Source of the DNA: Persicitalea sp964500445
GTDB lineage: Bacteria; Bacteroidota; Bacteroidia; Cytophagales; Spirosomataceae
Direction of reading: 5' to 3'
NCBI GenBank assembly: GCA_964500445.1
Contig: CAZCOG010000004.1
Span: forward strand, 131,422 to 195,421
DNA length: 64,000 nt
The notes below the pieces were generated by a model. The model was given only the letters and a program-made list of their open reading frames with translations, had not been told where the DNA came from and ran no database searches. The translations under genes were made by a program, and so were the position numbers. Below, in pieces: positions 50,950 to 59,407 of this stretch. The number at the start of each line of letters is the position of its first letter. Positions within the stretch are counted from its first letter, which is position 1.

Positions 50950-51882
50950 ATGAAACTACCGATCGTAAGAGTCGGGGTGGTCCAGGCGACGCCCGCGATT
51001 TTTGATTTAGAAAAAAGCATCAGTAAAGCAATTTATTGGATCGAGAAAAGCGCGGCGGCGGGCTGTGAACTGATCCTATTTCCTGAATCCTTTCTACCCG
51101 GTTATCCACGTGGCCTACGCTTCGACGCAGTTGTGGGGAAAAGAACCGAGGCAAGCCGAAACTCCTGGCTGGATTACTGGCAGAACAGTGTCGATGAGGC
51201 ATCGGATTTCCTTCAACCCATACAAAAAGCAATTAAGAATGCGGGCACTTTTGTTGCCATGGGTGTGACGGAACGTGAGGCGACGGGTGGCTCTCTATAC
51301 TGTTCGTTACTATATTTTTCAGGGGATGGCAAGCTGCTCGGCGCGCATCAAAAACTCAAACCAACCGGATTAGAAAGGTACATATGGGCAGAGGGCGATG
51401 GTAGATCATTGCACACTTACGATACTCAATTTGGAAAGATCGGCGGACTCATTTGCTGGGAGAACTATATGCCGCTGGCTCGTATGGCTCTATATCAGAA
51501 AGGGGTTGAAATTTACCTTGCTCCTACCGCCGATGCCCGACCTTCCTGGCAATCCACCTTGCAGCATATTGCACTCGAAGGCAGGTGCTTCGTTCTGGCC
51601 GCTAATCAATACGTGCGTAAAAGCGATTATCCCGCAAAATATCAGGCAGAAATTCAGCAGGAGCCGGAAGTGATGTCAGCGGGCGGCAGTGCCATATACT
51701 CTCCCATGGGCGAAGTACTTGCCGGACCGCTGTGGAACGAAGAAGGGTTGTTAATCGCCGATTTGGATTTTTCACTACTTGCAAAATGTAAACTCGACTT
51801 CGATGTGGTGGGTCACTATGCCAGGCATGATGTGTTCAAGCTTGAAGTACATAAGCAGCCGGAGATTAAGAAAATAGATTGA
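50950..51882 (+). CDS. Nitrilase (carbon-nitrogen hydrolase)
   Basis: The 310-residue protein is a nitrilase-branch C-N hydrolase, converting nitriles to carboxylic acids and ammonia in the cytosol. The catalytic triad fits Glu46 in LILFPESFLPGYPRG, Lys in AHQKLKPTGLERYIWAEGDG (about 133-151) and Cys169 in GGLICWENYMPLARM. The WEN after the Cys and the PTxxER string are marks of true nitrilases. The nearest homologues often act on aryl or arylaceto nitriles, which cannot be told here. The following gene (37 bases later) encodes a membrane protein with no clear link. Start ATG at 50950. Confidence 0.92.
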   Translation: MKLPIVRVGVVQATPAIFDLEKSISKAIYWIEKSAAAGCELILFPESFLPGYPRGLRFDAVVGKRTEASRNSWLDYWQNSVDEASDFLQPIQKAIKNAGTFVAMGVTEREATGGSLYCSLLYFSGDGKLLGAHQKLKPTGLERYIWAEGDGRSLHTYDTQFGKIGGLICWENYMPLARMALYQKGVEIYLAPTADARPSWQSTLQHIALEGRCFVLAANQYVRKSDYPAKYQAEIQQEPEVMSAGGSAIYSPMGEVLAGPLWNEEGLLIADLDFSLLAKCKLDFDVVGHYARHDVFKLEVHKQPEIKKID

Positions 51883-51919
51883 TTTAATCCGGCAATAACA
51901 ATTATAATCGTTCATCATT

Positions 51920-52660
51920 TTGAAACATAAATTCGTATCTGCTATCAAAAATTTTATACAAAGCTGGCTGTATCCTCTCCTTGCATTGATCGTTGGATTT
52001 ATGATTTATGCCTTTGGGCTGAACCAACAAGTCAAATGGATTTTTGTCCATTTTGATCTGGTACTTGAATTTTTATGCATTTTGGTGCTCATCTCCTCGG
52101 TTATACAGTTCAAAAATGGAAAATGGTTTCGTGGTATTGCCCAACTTGGCATTATGGCCTTTACTGTATTGTCTGCGGGTTTTCTAGCCATGTTTTATCC
52201 GTACGATTATTACGCAGATGACCTAAAATTGCCAAATAATATTTCACTGGAAAAGCCAGAGGTTTTAAATATTGCCTGGGAGGATGAAAACGGTAAACTA
52301 CTTGATTCAACTTTGAATACTCGATTCAAGCTAAATGAATTTAAGATCTTTAAAGATACTCAACCTGGTACGTATAAGTACTTTGTCCGAGTTAGGCTCA
52401 AACAATCTGGCACCTTATGCATAAAAGCATTTGAGCCCACCCATAACCATCCACTGTCACCAAAATCTTTGAAAGAACGCACCTCATCAAATGTAGTGGC
52501 AGGAGAAATAGCTCTTCACCATAAAGAATTTACCATTTTCGAGGGAGATTGGGGTAGGCCTTACGCAGCCCGCTTCGAATTGTGGTTTAAGCCCGAGGGA
52601 GTAGGCGAAGACCAGCAACTTCTGGAAAAAACTTATTTGATAGAAGGGTGGAGTCGCTGA
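51920..52660 (+). CDS. Hypothetical membrane protein
   Basis: Not recognised. The 246-residue protein has three N-terminal membrane helices (WLYPLLALIVGFMIYAFGL about 16-34, LVLEFLCILVLISSVIQF about 47-64, and IAQLGIMAFTVLSAGFLAMF about 73-92), then a beta-rich domain of about 150 residues outside the membrane (ISLEKPEVLNIAWEDENG, YKYFVRVRLKQSGTLCIKAF, RFELWFKPEG). The only useful start is TTG at 51920, which leaves MKHKFVSAIKNFIQSW as N-terminus; there is no ATG before the first helix. It lies 37 bases after the nitrilase gene and may share its transcript. Confidence 0.6.
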   Translation: MKHKFVSAIKNFIQSWLYPLLALIVGFMIYAFGLNQQVKWIFVHFDLVLEFLCILVLISSVIQFKNGKWFRGIAQLGIMAFTVLSAGFLAMFYPYDYYADDLKLPNNISLEKPEVLNIAWEDENGKLLDSTLNTRFKLNEFKIFKDTQPGTYKYFVRVRLKQSGTLCIKAFEPTHNHPLSPKSLKERTSSNVVAGEIALHHKEFTIFEGDWGRPYAARFELWFKPEGVGEDQQLLEKTYLIEGWSR

Positions 52661-52749
52661 GAAAAAATAAGTCTTAGCAATCATTCTCCTTTGTTCAAAA
52701 TCTGCAAGTGGAATTGCCTAGGAGACCCAAAAAGTATTATTGCCCCTAC

Positions 52750-52757
52750 TATCTTTG
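52750..52757 (+). promoter_or_regulatory. Possible -7 element for the threonine aldolase gene
   Basis: TATCTTTG fits TANNTTTG, 24 bases before the ATG at 52782. No TTG at the usual distance was found. Confidence 0.35.
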
Positions 52758-52781
52758 CCATTTCCCAAACATGCTTTCTTT

Positions 52782-53798
52782 ATGACAATTGACCTCCGCT
52801 CCGATACCATCACCCAGCCAACTCCCGCCATGCGGGACGCCATGTGGTCGGCACCTCTAGGCGACGATGTTCTGGGCGATGACCCTACCGTAAATGCCCT
52901 CGAAGAGAAGGCCGCGTCACTTTTCGGAATGGAAGCCGCTTTATTCTGCGCATCAGGCACGATGACCAACCAACTCGCGATCCGTGTTCATACCCAGCCC
53001 GGAAGCGATGTAGTTTGCGATAAGCTGTCGCACATTTACCTTTACGAAGGCGGCGGTATTATGCTCAATTCCTTTTCGTCCGTAAAACTTTTGGATGGCG
53101 ACCGGGGGCGATTGAACGCTAAGCAAGTTACTGAGGCCATTAGCCCCGATGATATTCACGCTACTGTAACCCGGCTCGTTTCTCTGGAAAATACCATGAA
53201 CAAAGGCGGAGGTTGCTTTTACGAGTTTTCCGAAATTCAGGCGATTCAGAAAGTCTGTAAACAATACAACATACCTCTCCACCTCGACGGCGCCCGAGTT
53301 TTTAATGCGCTGGTCGCGACGGGCCAATCTCCTTCCCAACACGGAGCTGTTTTCGATTCCATCAGCGTGTGTTTGTCCAAGGGACTGGGTTGTCCGGTGG
53401 GCTCACTTTTGCTCGGGACTCGGGATTTTATCAAACAGGCCCGCCGCTTTCGTAAAGTAATGGGAGGCGGCTGGCGGCAGGCTGGTTTCTTAGCTGCCGC
53501 TGGTATATACGCTCTCGATAACCACGTTGAGCGCCTGGCAGAGGACCACGCCCGTGCTCTTGCTATTGGCGAAATTCTTAGGCACAGTACTGAGGTAGTG
53601 GATATTTATCCAATTGATACGAACATCGTTATTTTCCAGTTGCCTGAAACAATTTTGGCAGCTGAATACGTACGCCGGTTGGAAATGCTTCGTATTCGGG
53701 CCATTGCATTTGGAAAACACCAGGTCAGGATAGTTACGCACCTCGATTTCACAGACGAACATCTGGCCGAGTTTGAAAAGAGATTTAAGCGCATTTGA
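52782..53798 (+). CDS. Threonine aldolase family PLP enzyme
   Basis: The protein of 338 residues from ATG 52782 cleaves L-threonine or allo-threonine to glycine and acetaldehyde, with PLP. Family blocks are IDLRSDTITQPTPAMRDAM (3-21), GDDVLGDDPTVNALE (about 27-41), ALFCASGTMTNQLAIRVH, VSLENTMNKGGG, HLDGARVFNALVATG (Asp and Arg near PLP, about 168-181) and VCLSKGLGCPVGSLL with the PLP Lys (about 197-211). The frame extends 14 codons upstream to a TTG, but the ATG fits the family N-terminus exactly. The gene is monocistronic, with a very strong terminator. Confidence 0.92.
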   Translation: MTIDLRSDTITQPTPAMRDAMWSAPLGDDVLGDDPTVNALEEKAASLFGMEAALFCASGTMTNQLAIRVHTQPGSDVVCDKLSHIYLYEGGGIMLNSFSSVKLLDGDRGRLNAKQVTEAISPDDIHATVTRLVSLENTMNKGGGCFYEFSEIQAIQKVCKQYNIPLHLDGARVFNALVATGQSPSQHGAVFDSISVCLSKGLGCPVGSLLLGTRDFIKQARRFRKVMGGGWRQAGFLAAAGIYALDNHVERLAEDHARALAIGEILRHSTEVVDIYPIDTNIVIFQLPETILAAEYVRRLEMLRIRAIAFGKHQVRIVTHLDFTDEHLAEFEKRFKRI

Positions 53799-53809
53799 AG
53801 AAATCAGGT

Positions 53810-53865
53810 AAAAAGAAGACGTCCATTCAGAAGTTCCCAAACTTCTGAATGGACGTCTTCTTTTT
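53810..53865. terminator. Very strong bidirectional terminator (25-base stem)
   Basis: Perfect 25-base arms (53810-53834 and 53841-53865) with the 6-base loop TCCCAA and T-tails on both strands lie between the convergent aldolase and PQQ dehydrogenase genes. Its stem is the longest of all hairpins in the window. Confidence 0.93.
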
Positions 53866-53885
53866 TGCGGCTTCTGATTTTCTGA

Positions 53886-55124
53886 TTAATTGTTGGTCAC
53901 CCGATAAATGACCCCGTTGGTATCATCCGATACCAGCAAAGAACCATCGGTGTGGACAGCCAGTCCGACAGGACGACCAAAATGCGAACGGTTATTGTTG
54001 ATGGCGAACCCGGTCAGAAAATCCTCAAACCGTACAGGCTTGCCATCCTGAAAGTGCAGCCTTACTACTTTATAGCCTACCGGTACACTGCGATTCCAGG
54101 AGCCACGCATTGCCACAAAAGCATCATTTTTGTACTCAGCCGGAAATTTGGAAGCCGTATAGAAGGTCATCATCAGCGGTGCTGAATGAGCCTGATAGGT
54201 CAGGGTTGGAAGCGTAGTCTTGGCTAAGTACTGCTGGTAGGTTGTGTCACCCTTCGGACGGTCGGCGGGGTTGTAGTTCCCGTTGCCGTAGATATAGGGC
54301 CAGCCATAATCCGCGCCCTGTTTGATCTGGTTTACTTCTTCCTCCTGCTCATTATCGCCCAGCCAGTCGATCCCGTGATCCATGCCCCAAAGCTCACCCG
54401 TTTCGGGATGCCAGCCAAAACCAATGGTATTACGAAGCCCTTTGGCGTAAACTTTGCGATTGGTACCATCTTCATTTGCGATCAGAATGGTAGCATTTTC
54501 TGGATTAGGTTCTGCACAGGCATTACAGGTACTTCCCACAGTGAGGTACATTTTCCCATCCGGTCCGAAAGCAATCGTCCGGTTGGGGTGTTGCCCGCCA
54601 TCGGGCAGGTCTTTGATAAGCATCTGCGGAGTTCCCAGGGTTCCATCTCCATTCATATCGGCCCGATACACTTCTTTGACCGCTACCAAGTACATTTTTC
54701 CATTGTGGATCGTCAGCCCGTGGATCTGCTTTATGTTGGCCACCACTTTCTTAGTTTCGGCACTTCCATCGCCATCGGCATCCGCTAACATCGTCACTGT
54801 GCCCGCTTCCCGATCGGATACATACACATTTCCCTCACTGCTAACTACCAGGATGCGCGGTTTACCCATGTTGTCGGCAAATTTGCTCACTGTGAATCCC
54901 GCTGGTACTTTTAGTTTCCCCACATTTTCGTCTGTGGCGGGTTCCAATGCCGGCCGGAATACGTAACCGGAAACCTGAGCCGTTGTCGGATCTTTATCAG
55001 TTTCTGGTATCATGCTGTCCCATAATTCCTTCCCCTTCTTACAGCTTGCTGTAGTAATCAGGAAAAACGCGCACAGGCCTACTCCTGACATCGCTAGCTG
55101 TTTTACTGTACTCCTCTTTTTCAT
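53886..55124 (-). CDS. PQQ-dependent sugar dehydrogenase-like lipoprotein
   Basis: The 412-residue protein is a beta-propeller of the soluble glucose/sorbosone dehydrogenase type. Its lipoprotein signal ends AFFLITTASCKKGKE (Cys about 28). Propeller blocks with metal or PQQ contacts include IKQIHGLTIHNGKMYLVAV (His about 136), GQHPNRTIAFGPDGKMYLTV (about 174), KGLRNTIGFGWHPETGELWG (Arg-Asn about 226), GADYGWPYIYGNG, and HFGRPVGLAVHTDGSLLVSD near the end. It would oxidise a sugar or alcohol in the periplasm, feeding electrons to the respiratory chain; PQQ use is inferred because no PQQ synthesis genes are present. A CNACAEPNPEN loop is a Cys pair of unknown role. Start ATG at 55124. Confidence 0.88.
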   Translation of the reverse strand: MKKRSTVKQLAMSGVGLCAFFLITTASCKKGKELWDSMIPETDKDPTTAQVSGYVFRPALEPATDENVGKLKVPAGFTVSKFADNMGKPRILVVSSEGNVYVSDREAGTVTMLADADGDGSAETKKVVANIKQIHGLTIHNGKMYLVAVKEVYRADMNGDGTLGTPQMLIKDLPDGGQHPNRTIAFGPDGKMYLTVGSTCNACAEPNPENATILIANEDGTNRKVYAKGLRNTIGFGWHPETGELWGMDHGIDWLGDNEQEEEVNQIKQGADYGWPYIYGNGNYNPADRPKGDTTYQQYLAKTTLPTLTYQAHSAPLMMTFYTASKFPAEYKNDAFVAMRGSWNRSVPVGYKVVRLHFQDGKPVRFEDFLTGFAINNNRSHFGRPVGLAVHTDGSLLVSDDTNGVIYRVTNN

Positions 55125-55224
55125 TGTGTGGTTGTGGTAAGTGGATAATTTTCCGGCGAGTCGTTCGGCCAGCCGTTTCTCACCAACTGATTTTAAATAT
55201 TATGCCAAGGGATTTTCCACAATT

Positions 55225-55259
55225 ACTAGAAAAATAGTTTGATTACTAAAAATCTAGTA
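55225..55259 (+). promoter_or_regulatory. Two BlaI-type operators, phased 20 bases apart
   Basis: Two dyads of the form ACTA-N6-TAGT lie at 55225-55238 and 55244-55259 (the second extended to TACTA-N6-TAGTA). Their centres are exactly 20 bases apart, two helical turns, and they cover the -33 element and spacer of the blaI promoter. This is the layout of operators for BlaI/MecI-type repressors. Confidence 0.72.
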
Positions 55260-55269
55260 CTTACATTTG
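55239..55269 (+). promoter_or_regulatory. Promoter of the BlaI/M56 operon
   Basis: TTG (55239-55241), a 20-base spacer and TACATTTG (55262-55269) fit the Bacteroidota consensus exactly. The ATG starts only four bases after the -7 element, so transcription should begin at or within a few bases of the start codon, giving a leaderless or nearly leaderless mRNA. Confidence 0.72.
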
Positions 55270-55273
55270 TCAC

Positions 55274-55645
55274 ATGGATTTACAGAAACTGACTAATAAG
55301 GAAGAAGAGGTTATGCAGGTACTTTGGAACCTTCAACATGCCTTCGTTAAGGATATGCTACCGCTCTTCGCGAATTCCAACTGGCACTACAATACCCTTT
55401 CAACCATGATCCGCAATCTGGAAGAGAAAGGGTACGTAGCTCATCGCCAGTTCGGCAATACGTACGAGTACTACCCCGTCGTCAGCAAGCAGGCCTATCA
55501 GGACCACTTTGTGCTCAACAAGGTCGTGGGGGAATATTTCAACAACTCTCATCGGGACCTGGTCGCCTATTTTGCCAAGCAAGAGAAAGTTAGCCCAGAT
55601 GAGCTTAGAGAAATTATCAGAATGATTGAAAATGAAACTTCCTAA
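55274..55645 (+). CDS. BlaI/MecI/CopY-type repressor
   Basis: The 123-residue protein is a winged-helix repressor of the BlaI/MecI family. The N-terminal signature LTNKEEEVMQVLWNLQHAFV (6-25) is followed by the recognition region YNTLSTMIRNLEEKGYVAHR (about 41-60) and wing QFGNTYEYYPVVSKQAY. The C-terminal half forms the dimerisation helices (VVGEYFNNSHRDLVAYFAKQ). It would bind the two dyads in its own promoter and be released when the M56 membrane peptidase signals. It lies 12 bases upstream of the peptidase gene. In Bacteroidota such pairs often regulate targets unrelated to beta-lactams. Confidence 0.93.
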   Translation: MDLQKLTNKEEEVMQVLWNLQHAFVKDMLPLFANSNWHYNTLSTMIRNLEEKGYVAHRQFGNTYEYYPVVSKQAYQDHFVLNKVVGEYFNNSHRDLVAYFAKQEKVSPDELREIIRMIENETS

Positions 55646-55657
55646 ACCTTATATAGT

Positions 55658-57433
55658 ATGCTATTGCCCTATCTATTTAAAGTGAGCGTAATACTTGCCG
55701 CACTGACGCTTGGTTATCGCTGGTTAATTCAATACGAAACCTTTTCAAGGGTCAATAGAACGCTGCTCTGGCTTAACGTATTGGCGGCCTGGGGGCTGCC
55801 ACTGCTGCCGCTGGCAAGCTGGGGGCCGGTAGAGATACAACGGGAATTTCATCAGACTCTACCAGAACTGACCCGGGTAGTTCCTGAAATTCCCCAAACT
55901 ATCGCAACGCCAATTTTCACGATAGCGGCCCACCGCCCTAACCAGCTTGGGATGAATTTCGACCCAGTCTGGAACGCGTCGAATTGGCTACTAATCATTT
56001 ATTTTCTAGGTGTTCTCGTTGTGGGCGGTCGCTTTCTTTTTCAATTGGCGCTATTACTTCGAACCCTGCGGAGAAAGCAGAAGCATCAATTGGGGAATGG
56101 CCTCATCCTGATTGAGGATAAAAGTACCCCTTCACCCTATTCTTTTTTTCGTTGGATCGTTTTTAACCCTGGCCTACACACAGAAGGCGAATTGCAGCAA
56201 ATTCTGGCCCACGAAACCGAGCATGCCCGTCAGGGCCACAGCTTTGATCTATTGATGGCCGAAATGCAGCGTATTGCGTTATGGTTCAATCCCTTTGCCT
56301 GGGTTCATCAGAAGCTGGTGCAAAGCAATCTTGAATACCTCGCCGACCAGGGAGTACTTGCCAACGGCTTTGCCAAAAAGACTTATCAAATCGCTTTGCT
56401 CAATGCTACGATACGAACCTCTGAATCTCCCCTTACCAATTCCTTTGCCCAATCCTTACTTAAAAAACGAATCAAAATGATGAACCGAAAACCATCCCGA
56501 CGCCTGGCCTGGGGTAAGTACATCCTGCTGCTTGCTGCATTGTATGTATCCGCCGCCTTTGTGGCGCCGTACCAAAAGCAGATTGTAGACATGACCCCTG
56601 CGCCACTGCAACCTGTGGTGAGTGCCATTGTGACGGAAAACCCGACCTTAGAAGGAAAACCGTTGAAGAAGGTTGAGGTCGCCGAGCCGGAAGAGATACT
56701 GTCCGTGAAGAACGAGAAGGTGAAAACCACTTCTGCCGATTCAGTAAAGGATACTAAGAGCAAGTGGATTGTAATGAAAGGCGATACTCTTTACTGGGCG
56801 TTAGCGTCAACTGCAACTTGGGAAGATATTAGCCTGATGAAGGAGATCATCAAAAATTCCGGTGTGGAGATGACCCTCAATCGTCTGAATTATGATCCTA
56901 CCCAATCATTTATTACAGCTTTTGAGGTTAGAATGCAGACGATCGGTTTTGGAGGTGGCGGCACGGGAACCGATATAGAGGATGAATACACACCAATTAA
57001 AGGGTATTCCGGATATATAATCAACGGTGGTCGTGGAATGGGGCAGACTCCGCCCGAGCCCCTGCGCTCTCGCCGCAATCAAAGTTATCAGGAAGCCTTA
57101 GCTCTAAAGAAAGCTAATAAGAATGAGTACTTGGCAGACAAGTTGATGAAAGAAATATATAAAAAGTCCGGTGGAATAGGAGGAACAACCTATCCAAAAA
57201 AATACTTCGAGAGTATGTCTTCGGAAAAAGGATTTAATAAAGATGGTTTAAGCAAATCTCAGGAAAATAAGTTGACGCTGGGTGAAATAAATAGAAATGC
57301 GGAATTTTACCTCAACGCGGAACCTTCAACTTTTGAAGAACTGAATGGGGTGTCTATTAACGAAATAGACAAGGTTGAAGTAAAGGAATCTTCCAGCCCC
57401 ACTAAAAGGTATTTCATGGTTTACACGAATTGA
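55658..57433 (+). CDS. M56 (BlaR1-type) membrane peptidase with long C-terminal extension
   Basis: The 591-residue inner-membrane protein has helices at about 4-22, 35-53 and 108-132, and a gluzincin site HETEH (185-189) in ILAHETEHARQGHSFD with the third ligand Glu226 in NLEYLADQG. A fourth helix (YILLLAALYVSAAFVAP, about 288-304) leads to an extracytoplasmic part of nearly 290 residues. That part is not the penicillin-binding domain of classical BlaR1: it has a Gly-rich stretch (TIGFGGGGTGTDIEDEY, about 428-444) and a Ser/Lys-rich tail. It would cut the BlaI-type repressor upon an unknown signal. No beta-lactamase gene is close. Confidence 0.88.
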   Translation: MLLPYLFKVSVILAALTLGYRWLIQYETFSRVNRTLLWLNVLAAWGLPLLPLASWGPVEIQREFHQTLPELTRVVPEIPQTIATPIFTIAAHRPNQLGMNFDPVWNASNWLLIIYFLGVLVVGGRFLFQLALLLRTLRRKQKHQLGNGLILIEDKSTPSPYSFFRWIVFNPGLHTEGELQQILAHETEHARQGHSFDLLMAEMQRIALWFNPFAWVHQKLVQSNLEYLADQGVLANGFAKKTYQIALLNATIRTSESPLTNSFAQSLLKKRIKMMNRKPSRRLAWGKYILLLAALYVSAAFVAPYQKQIVDMTPAPLQPVVSAIVTENPTLEGKPLKKVEVAEPEEILSVKNEKVKTTSADSVKDTKSKWIVMKGDTLYWALASTATWEDISLMKEIIKNSGVEMTLNRLNYDPTQSFITAFEVRMQTIGFGGGGTGTDIEDEYTPIKGYSGYIINGGRGMGQTPPEPLRSRRNQSYQEALALKKANKNEYLADKLMKEIYKKSGGIGGTTYPKKYFESMSSEKGFNKDGLSKSQENKLTLGEINRNAEFYLNAEPSTFEELNGVSINEIDKVEVKESSSPTKRYFMVYTN

Positions 57434-57666
57434 GCAAAGTTTCTTTATCGATGTGTTAAATTCTTACCCCTTTGTTTCCAAAGGCTGACCGCCATTTCAG
57501 GGTGCAAAATCCCCATTATAGGATAAGGAATGTTTTTTTAGCATGTTAGGCTTTCGACGAGGAGCATTGCTCTGATGGAAATTTTGGAAAACCCAAAACA
57601 GTTTCCTTTTGCAATCCTTGTATCGAAAAATCCATCAACTAATTAAAACATTAACACATCAACATC

Positions 57667-57963
57667 ATGGAAACCACAGACCAAGTAAAAGACAAAGCAA
57701 AAGAACTAAAAAACAAAGCTGACAACTTCAATCCCGACCATAAAGAAGGCCCCGTAGCTGCCGCTATCGAAGATTATACCGCCCGGATTCCATCCGACAT
57801 ATTTCTATGGGCTTCTTTGGGTTCGATGGCAGCATCGGCAACGCTCAAAATTCTTGGAAGAGAGAAAGACGCTCTCTTTATTGGCCAATGGGCACCATCA
57901 TTTCTGATGTTAGGGCTATATAATAAACTTGTGAAAATGGAAGGTTTCGAAAAAGACAAGTAG
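57667..57963 (+). CDS. Small membrane-associated protein
   Basis: Not recognised as a named family. The 98-residue product has a Lys/Asp-rich helical N-terminus (TTDQVKDKAKELKNKADNFN) similar in composition to CsbD- or YtxH-like stress proteins. One or two hydrophobic segments follow: SDIFLWASLGSMAASATLKI (about 43-62) and FIGQWAPSFLMLGLYNKLVK (about 71-90). It is likely a small inner-membrane protein produced under stress. A strong terminator follows 26 bases after the stop, so it is a single gene. It is preceded by a 233-base spacer without a clear promoter. Confidence 0.7.
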   Translation: METTDQVKDKAKELKNKADNFNPDHKEGPVAAAIEDYTARIPSDIFLWASLGSMAASATLKILGREKDALFIGQWAPSFLMLGLYNKLVKMEGFEKDK

Positions 57964-58405
57964 TCTGAATTTCGATTCAATCGCTAAGTACCCCCAATGT
58001 GGAAGCTGCGGCTTTTCCATTGGGGGTTTTATTTGATAAACTAATTTGAGATATGTACTTCCTACACGGATGATATTCAGAGTACCTTCGTGTACCCTTC
58101 AATTTTCGAATTGGCTAAAAAATACCGGGTACTTCAAAATATATGGGCCGGTCCGCCCGTGACAGTATGGATGGTTCACTCAAAAGTATCCTCCTTTGGA
58201 CAACTTCTGAGTGGAAATATGGTACACAAAGGACTCATTTTCTTCTTGTGTCAATTATTAAAAGTAGTACCTGAAGCGAGGCAGGGTTCGGTAAAAGTAC
58301 TAACCCAAAAAAAAGATTTAGTTATTGCTGTTAAGCATAAGTATTACAGCGAATTAAAACATATCTTTACGATCAATCAAAACCTCACAAAACAAAACAC
58401 TCCAA
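57964..58405. other. Spacer dense in GTAC words
   Basis: The 442-base spacer starts with the terminator of the preceding gene and ends at the CHRD gene. By eye it contains eight GTAC tetramers where fewer than two would be expected. An open frame at 58090-58467 has no protein-like features and overlaps the CHRD start. Confidence 0.5.
57990..58030 (+). terminator. Rho-independent terminator
   Basis: Arms ACCCCCAATG (57990-57999) and CATTGGGGGT (58018-58027) with a partly paired inner loop (GGAAGC/GCTTTTCC) and a T-rich tail end the small membrane-protein gene. Confidence 0.85.
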
Positions 58406-59233
58406 ATGAAAAAATTCAACAAAATTATTCCTTTCCTTGCATTGGTAAGCTTGGTATTGGGATGTAAAGATCACAACCTTGACGAGAACATTGTCAAGCA
58501 AAATGGCCTCAGTCTAAGTCCCGCTCAGGAAACTGCTCTTGTTACCAGCGATGCAAATGGCTCAGCGGAGGTTACCTATAACAAAACTACCAAAGTACTT
58601 GACTACACTGTTACTTTCAACAACCTCTCAGGTAATCCCACGATGGGTCATATTCATGGCAGTGCCGCGCGGGGTGCCAATGCACCGGTACTTTTCCCAT
58701 TCACAGGTATCCCTAGCGCCACTTCGGGGGTAGTTATCGGATCAGCTACTCTTACAATGGCGCAGGAACAGGACCTTTTGAACGGACTATTCTATTTTAA
58801 TTTCCATACCGCTGCCTATCCCGCAGGCGAACTCCGCGGTCAGATCGAGTTTTATGACCAAAGCTTCATTGTAAGTAAAAAAGGCCTGCCTTTGGCTGGT
58901 GATCAGGAAGTACCTGCAAAGTCAGTACCCGCTGTTGGAACCGGCGACGTTTCCTACAACAAAAACACCAAGACACTAAGCTACTTCGTCACGTACAGCA
59001 ACCTCTCAGGCAATCCTACGATGGGCCATATTCATGGAAGTGCCGCGCGGGGCGCCAATGCGCCGGTGTTATTTCCATTTGCCAAAATTCCTGCGTCCAC
59101 TTCGGGAGCAGTGAGCGGTTCAGCGGTTCTCACGGCGGCCCAAGAAACAGACCTGATGAATGGCTTGTATTATTTCAATTTACACACTGCGGCCAATCCT
59201 GGTGGCGAAATTCGAGGACAAATTGAATTCTAA
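58406..59233 (+). CDS. Lipoprotein with two CHRD domains
   Basis: The 275-residue product has a lipoprotein signal (MKKFNKIIPFLALVSLVLGC, Cys20) and two copies of the CHRD domain, a beta-sandwich found in chordin and many bacterial surface proteins. Copy 1 spans about residues 33-147 and copy 2 about 157-275. Each has NLSGNPTMGHIHGSAARGAN followed by APVLFPF, and ends with HTAA...GEIRGQIEF or GELRGQIEF. The two copies share long near-identical DNA around 58621-58690 and 58999-59068, so the duplication is recent or kept by gene conversion. Function unknown; perhaps surface adhesion or metal/ligand binding. Confidence 0.88.
   Translation: MKKFNKIIPFLALVSLVLGCKDHNLDENIVKQNGLSLSPAQETALVTSDANGSAEVTYNKTTKVLDYTVTFNNLSGNPTMGHIHGSAARGANAPVLFPFTGIPSATSGVVIGSATLTMAQEQDLLNGLFYFNFHTAAYPAGELRGQIEFYDQSFIVSKKGLPLAGDQEVPAKSVPAVGTGDVSYNKNTKTLSYFVTYSNLSGNPTMGHIHGSAARGANAPVLFPFAKIPASTSGAVSGSAVLTAAQETDLMNGLYYFNLHTAANPGGEIRGQIEF
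58621..58690 (+). repeat. Direct repeat copy 1 in CHRD gene
   Basis: This stretch (encoding NLSGNPTMGHIHGSAARGAN) recurs at about 58999-59068 with only a few third-base changes. It marks an internal tandem duplication of the CHRD domain. Confidence 0.75.
58999..59068 (+). repeat. Direct repeat copy 2 in CHRD gene
   Basis: Second copy of the repeat at 58621-58690, about 378 bases downstream, in the same frame. Confidence 0.75.
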
Positions 59234-59294
59234 GCATATTATTCCCAAACTACTCTGCTCATTGAATAAAGCTAAGAGTTAAGCCTTTATCCAT

Positions 59295-59327
59295 CCGCCC
59301 CGGATTTGCCTTTCCGGGGCGGTTTTT
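59295..59327 (+). terminator. Rho-independent terminator of CHRD gene
   Basis: Arms CCGCCCCGGA (59295-59304) and TCCGGGGCGG (59313-59322) with an 8-base loop, then T5 on the plus strand. Confidence 0.9.
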
Positions 59328-59407
59328 GTATTTTTGTAAAAGCAGAATAATTCAATCCGATCTCCACACGGGTTGAATTATTTTTTATACCAACCCGAAA
59401 TAATCAT

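Noticed and set aside
58090..58467. 125-codon open frame before the CHRD gene
   Set aside because: No domain, signal or composition typical of a protein, and it overlaps the CHRD signal peptide in another frame.
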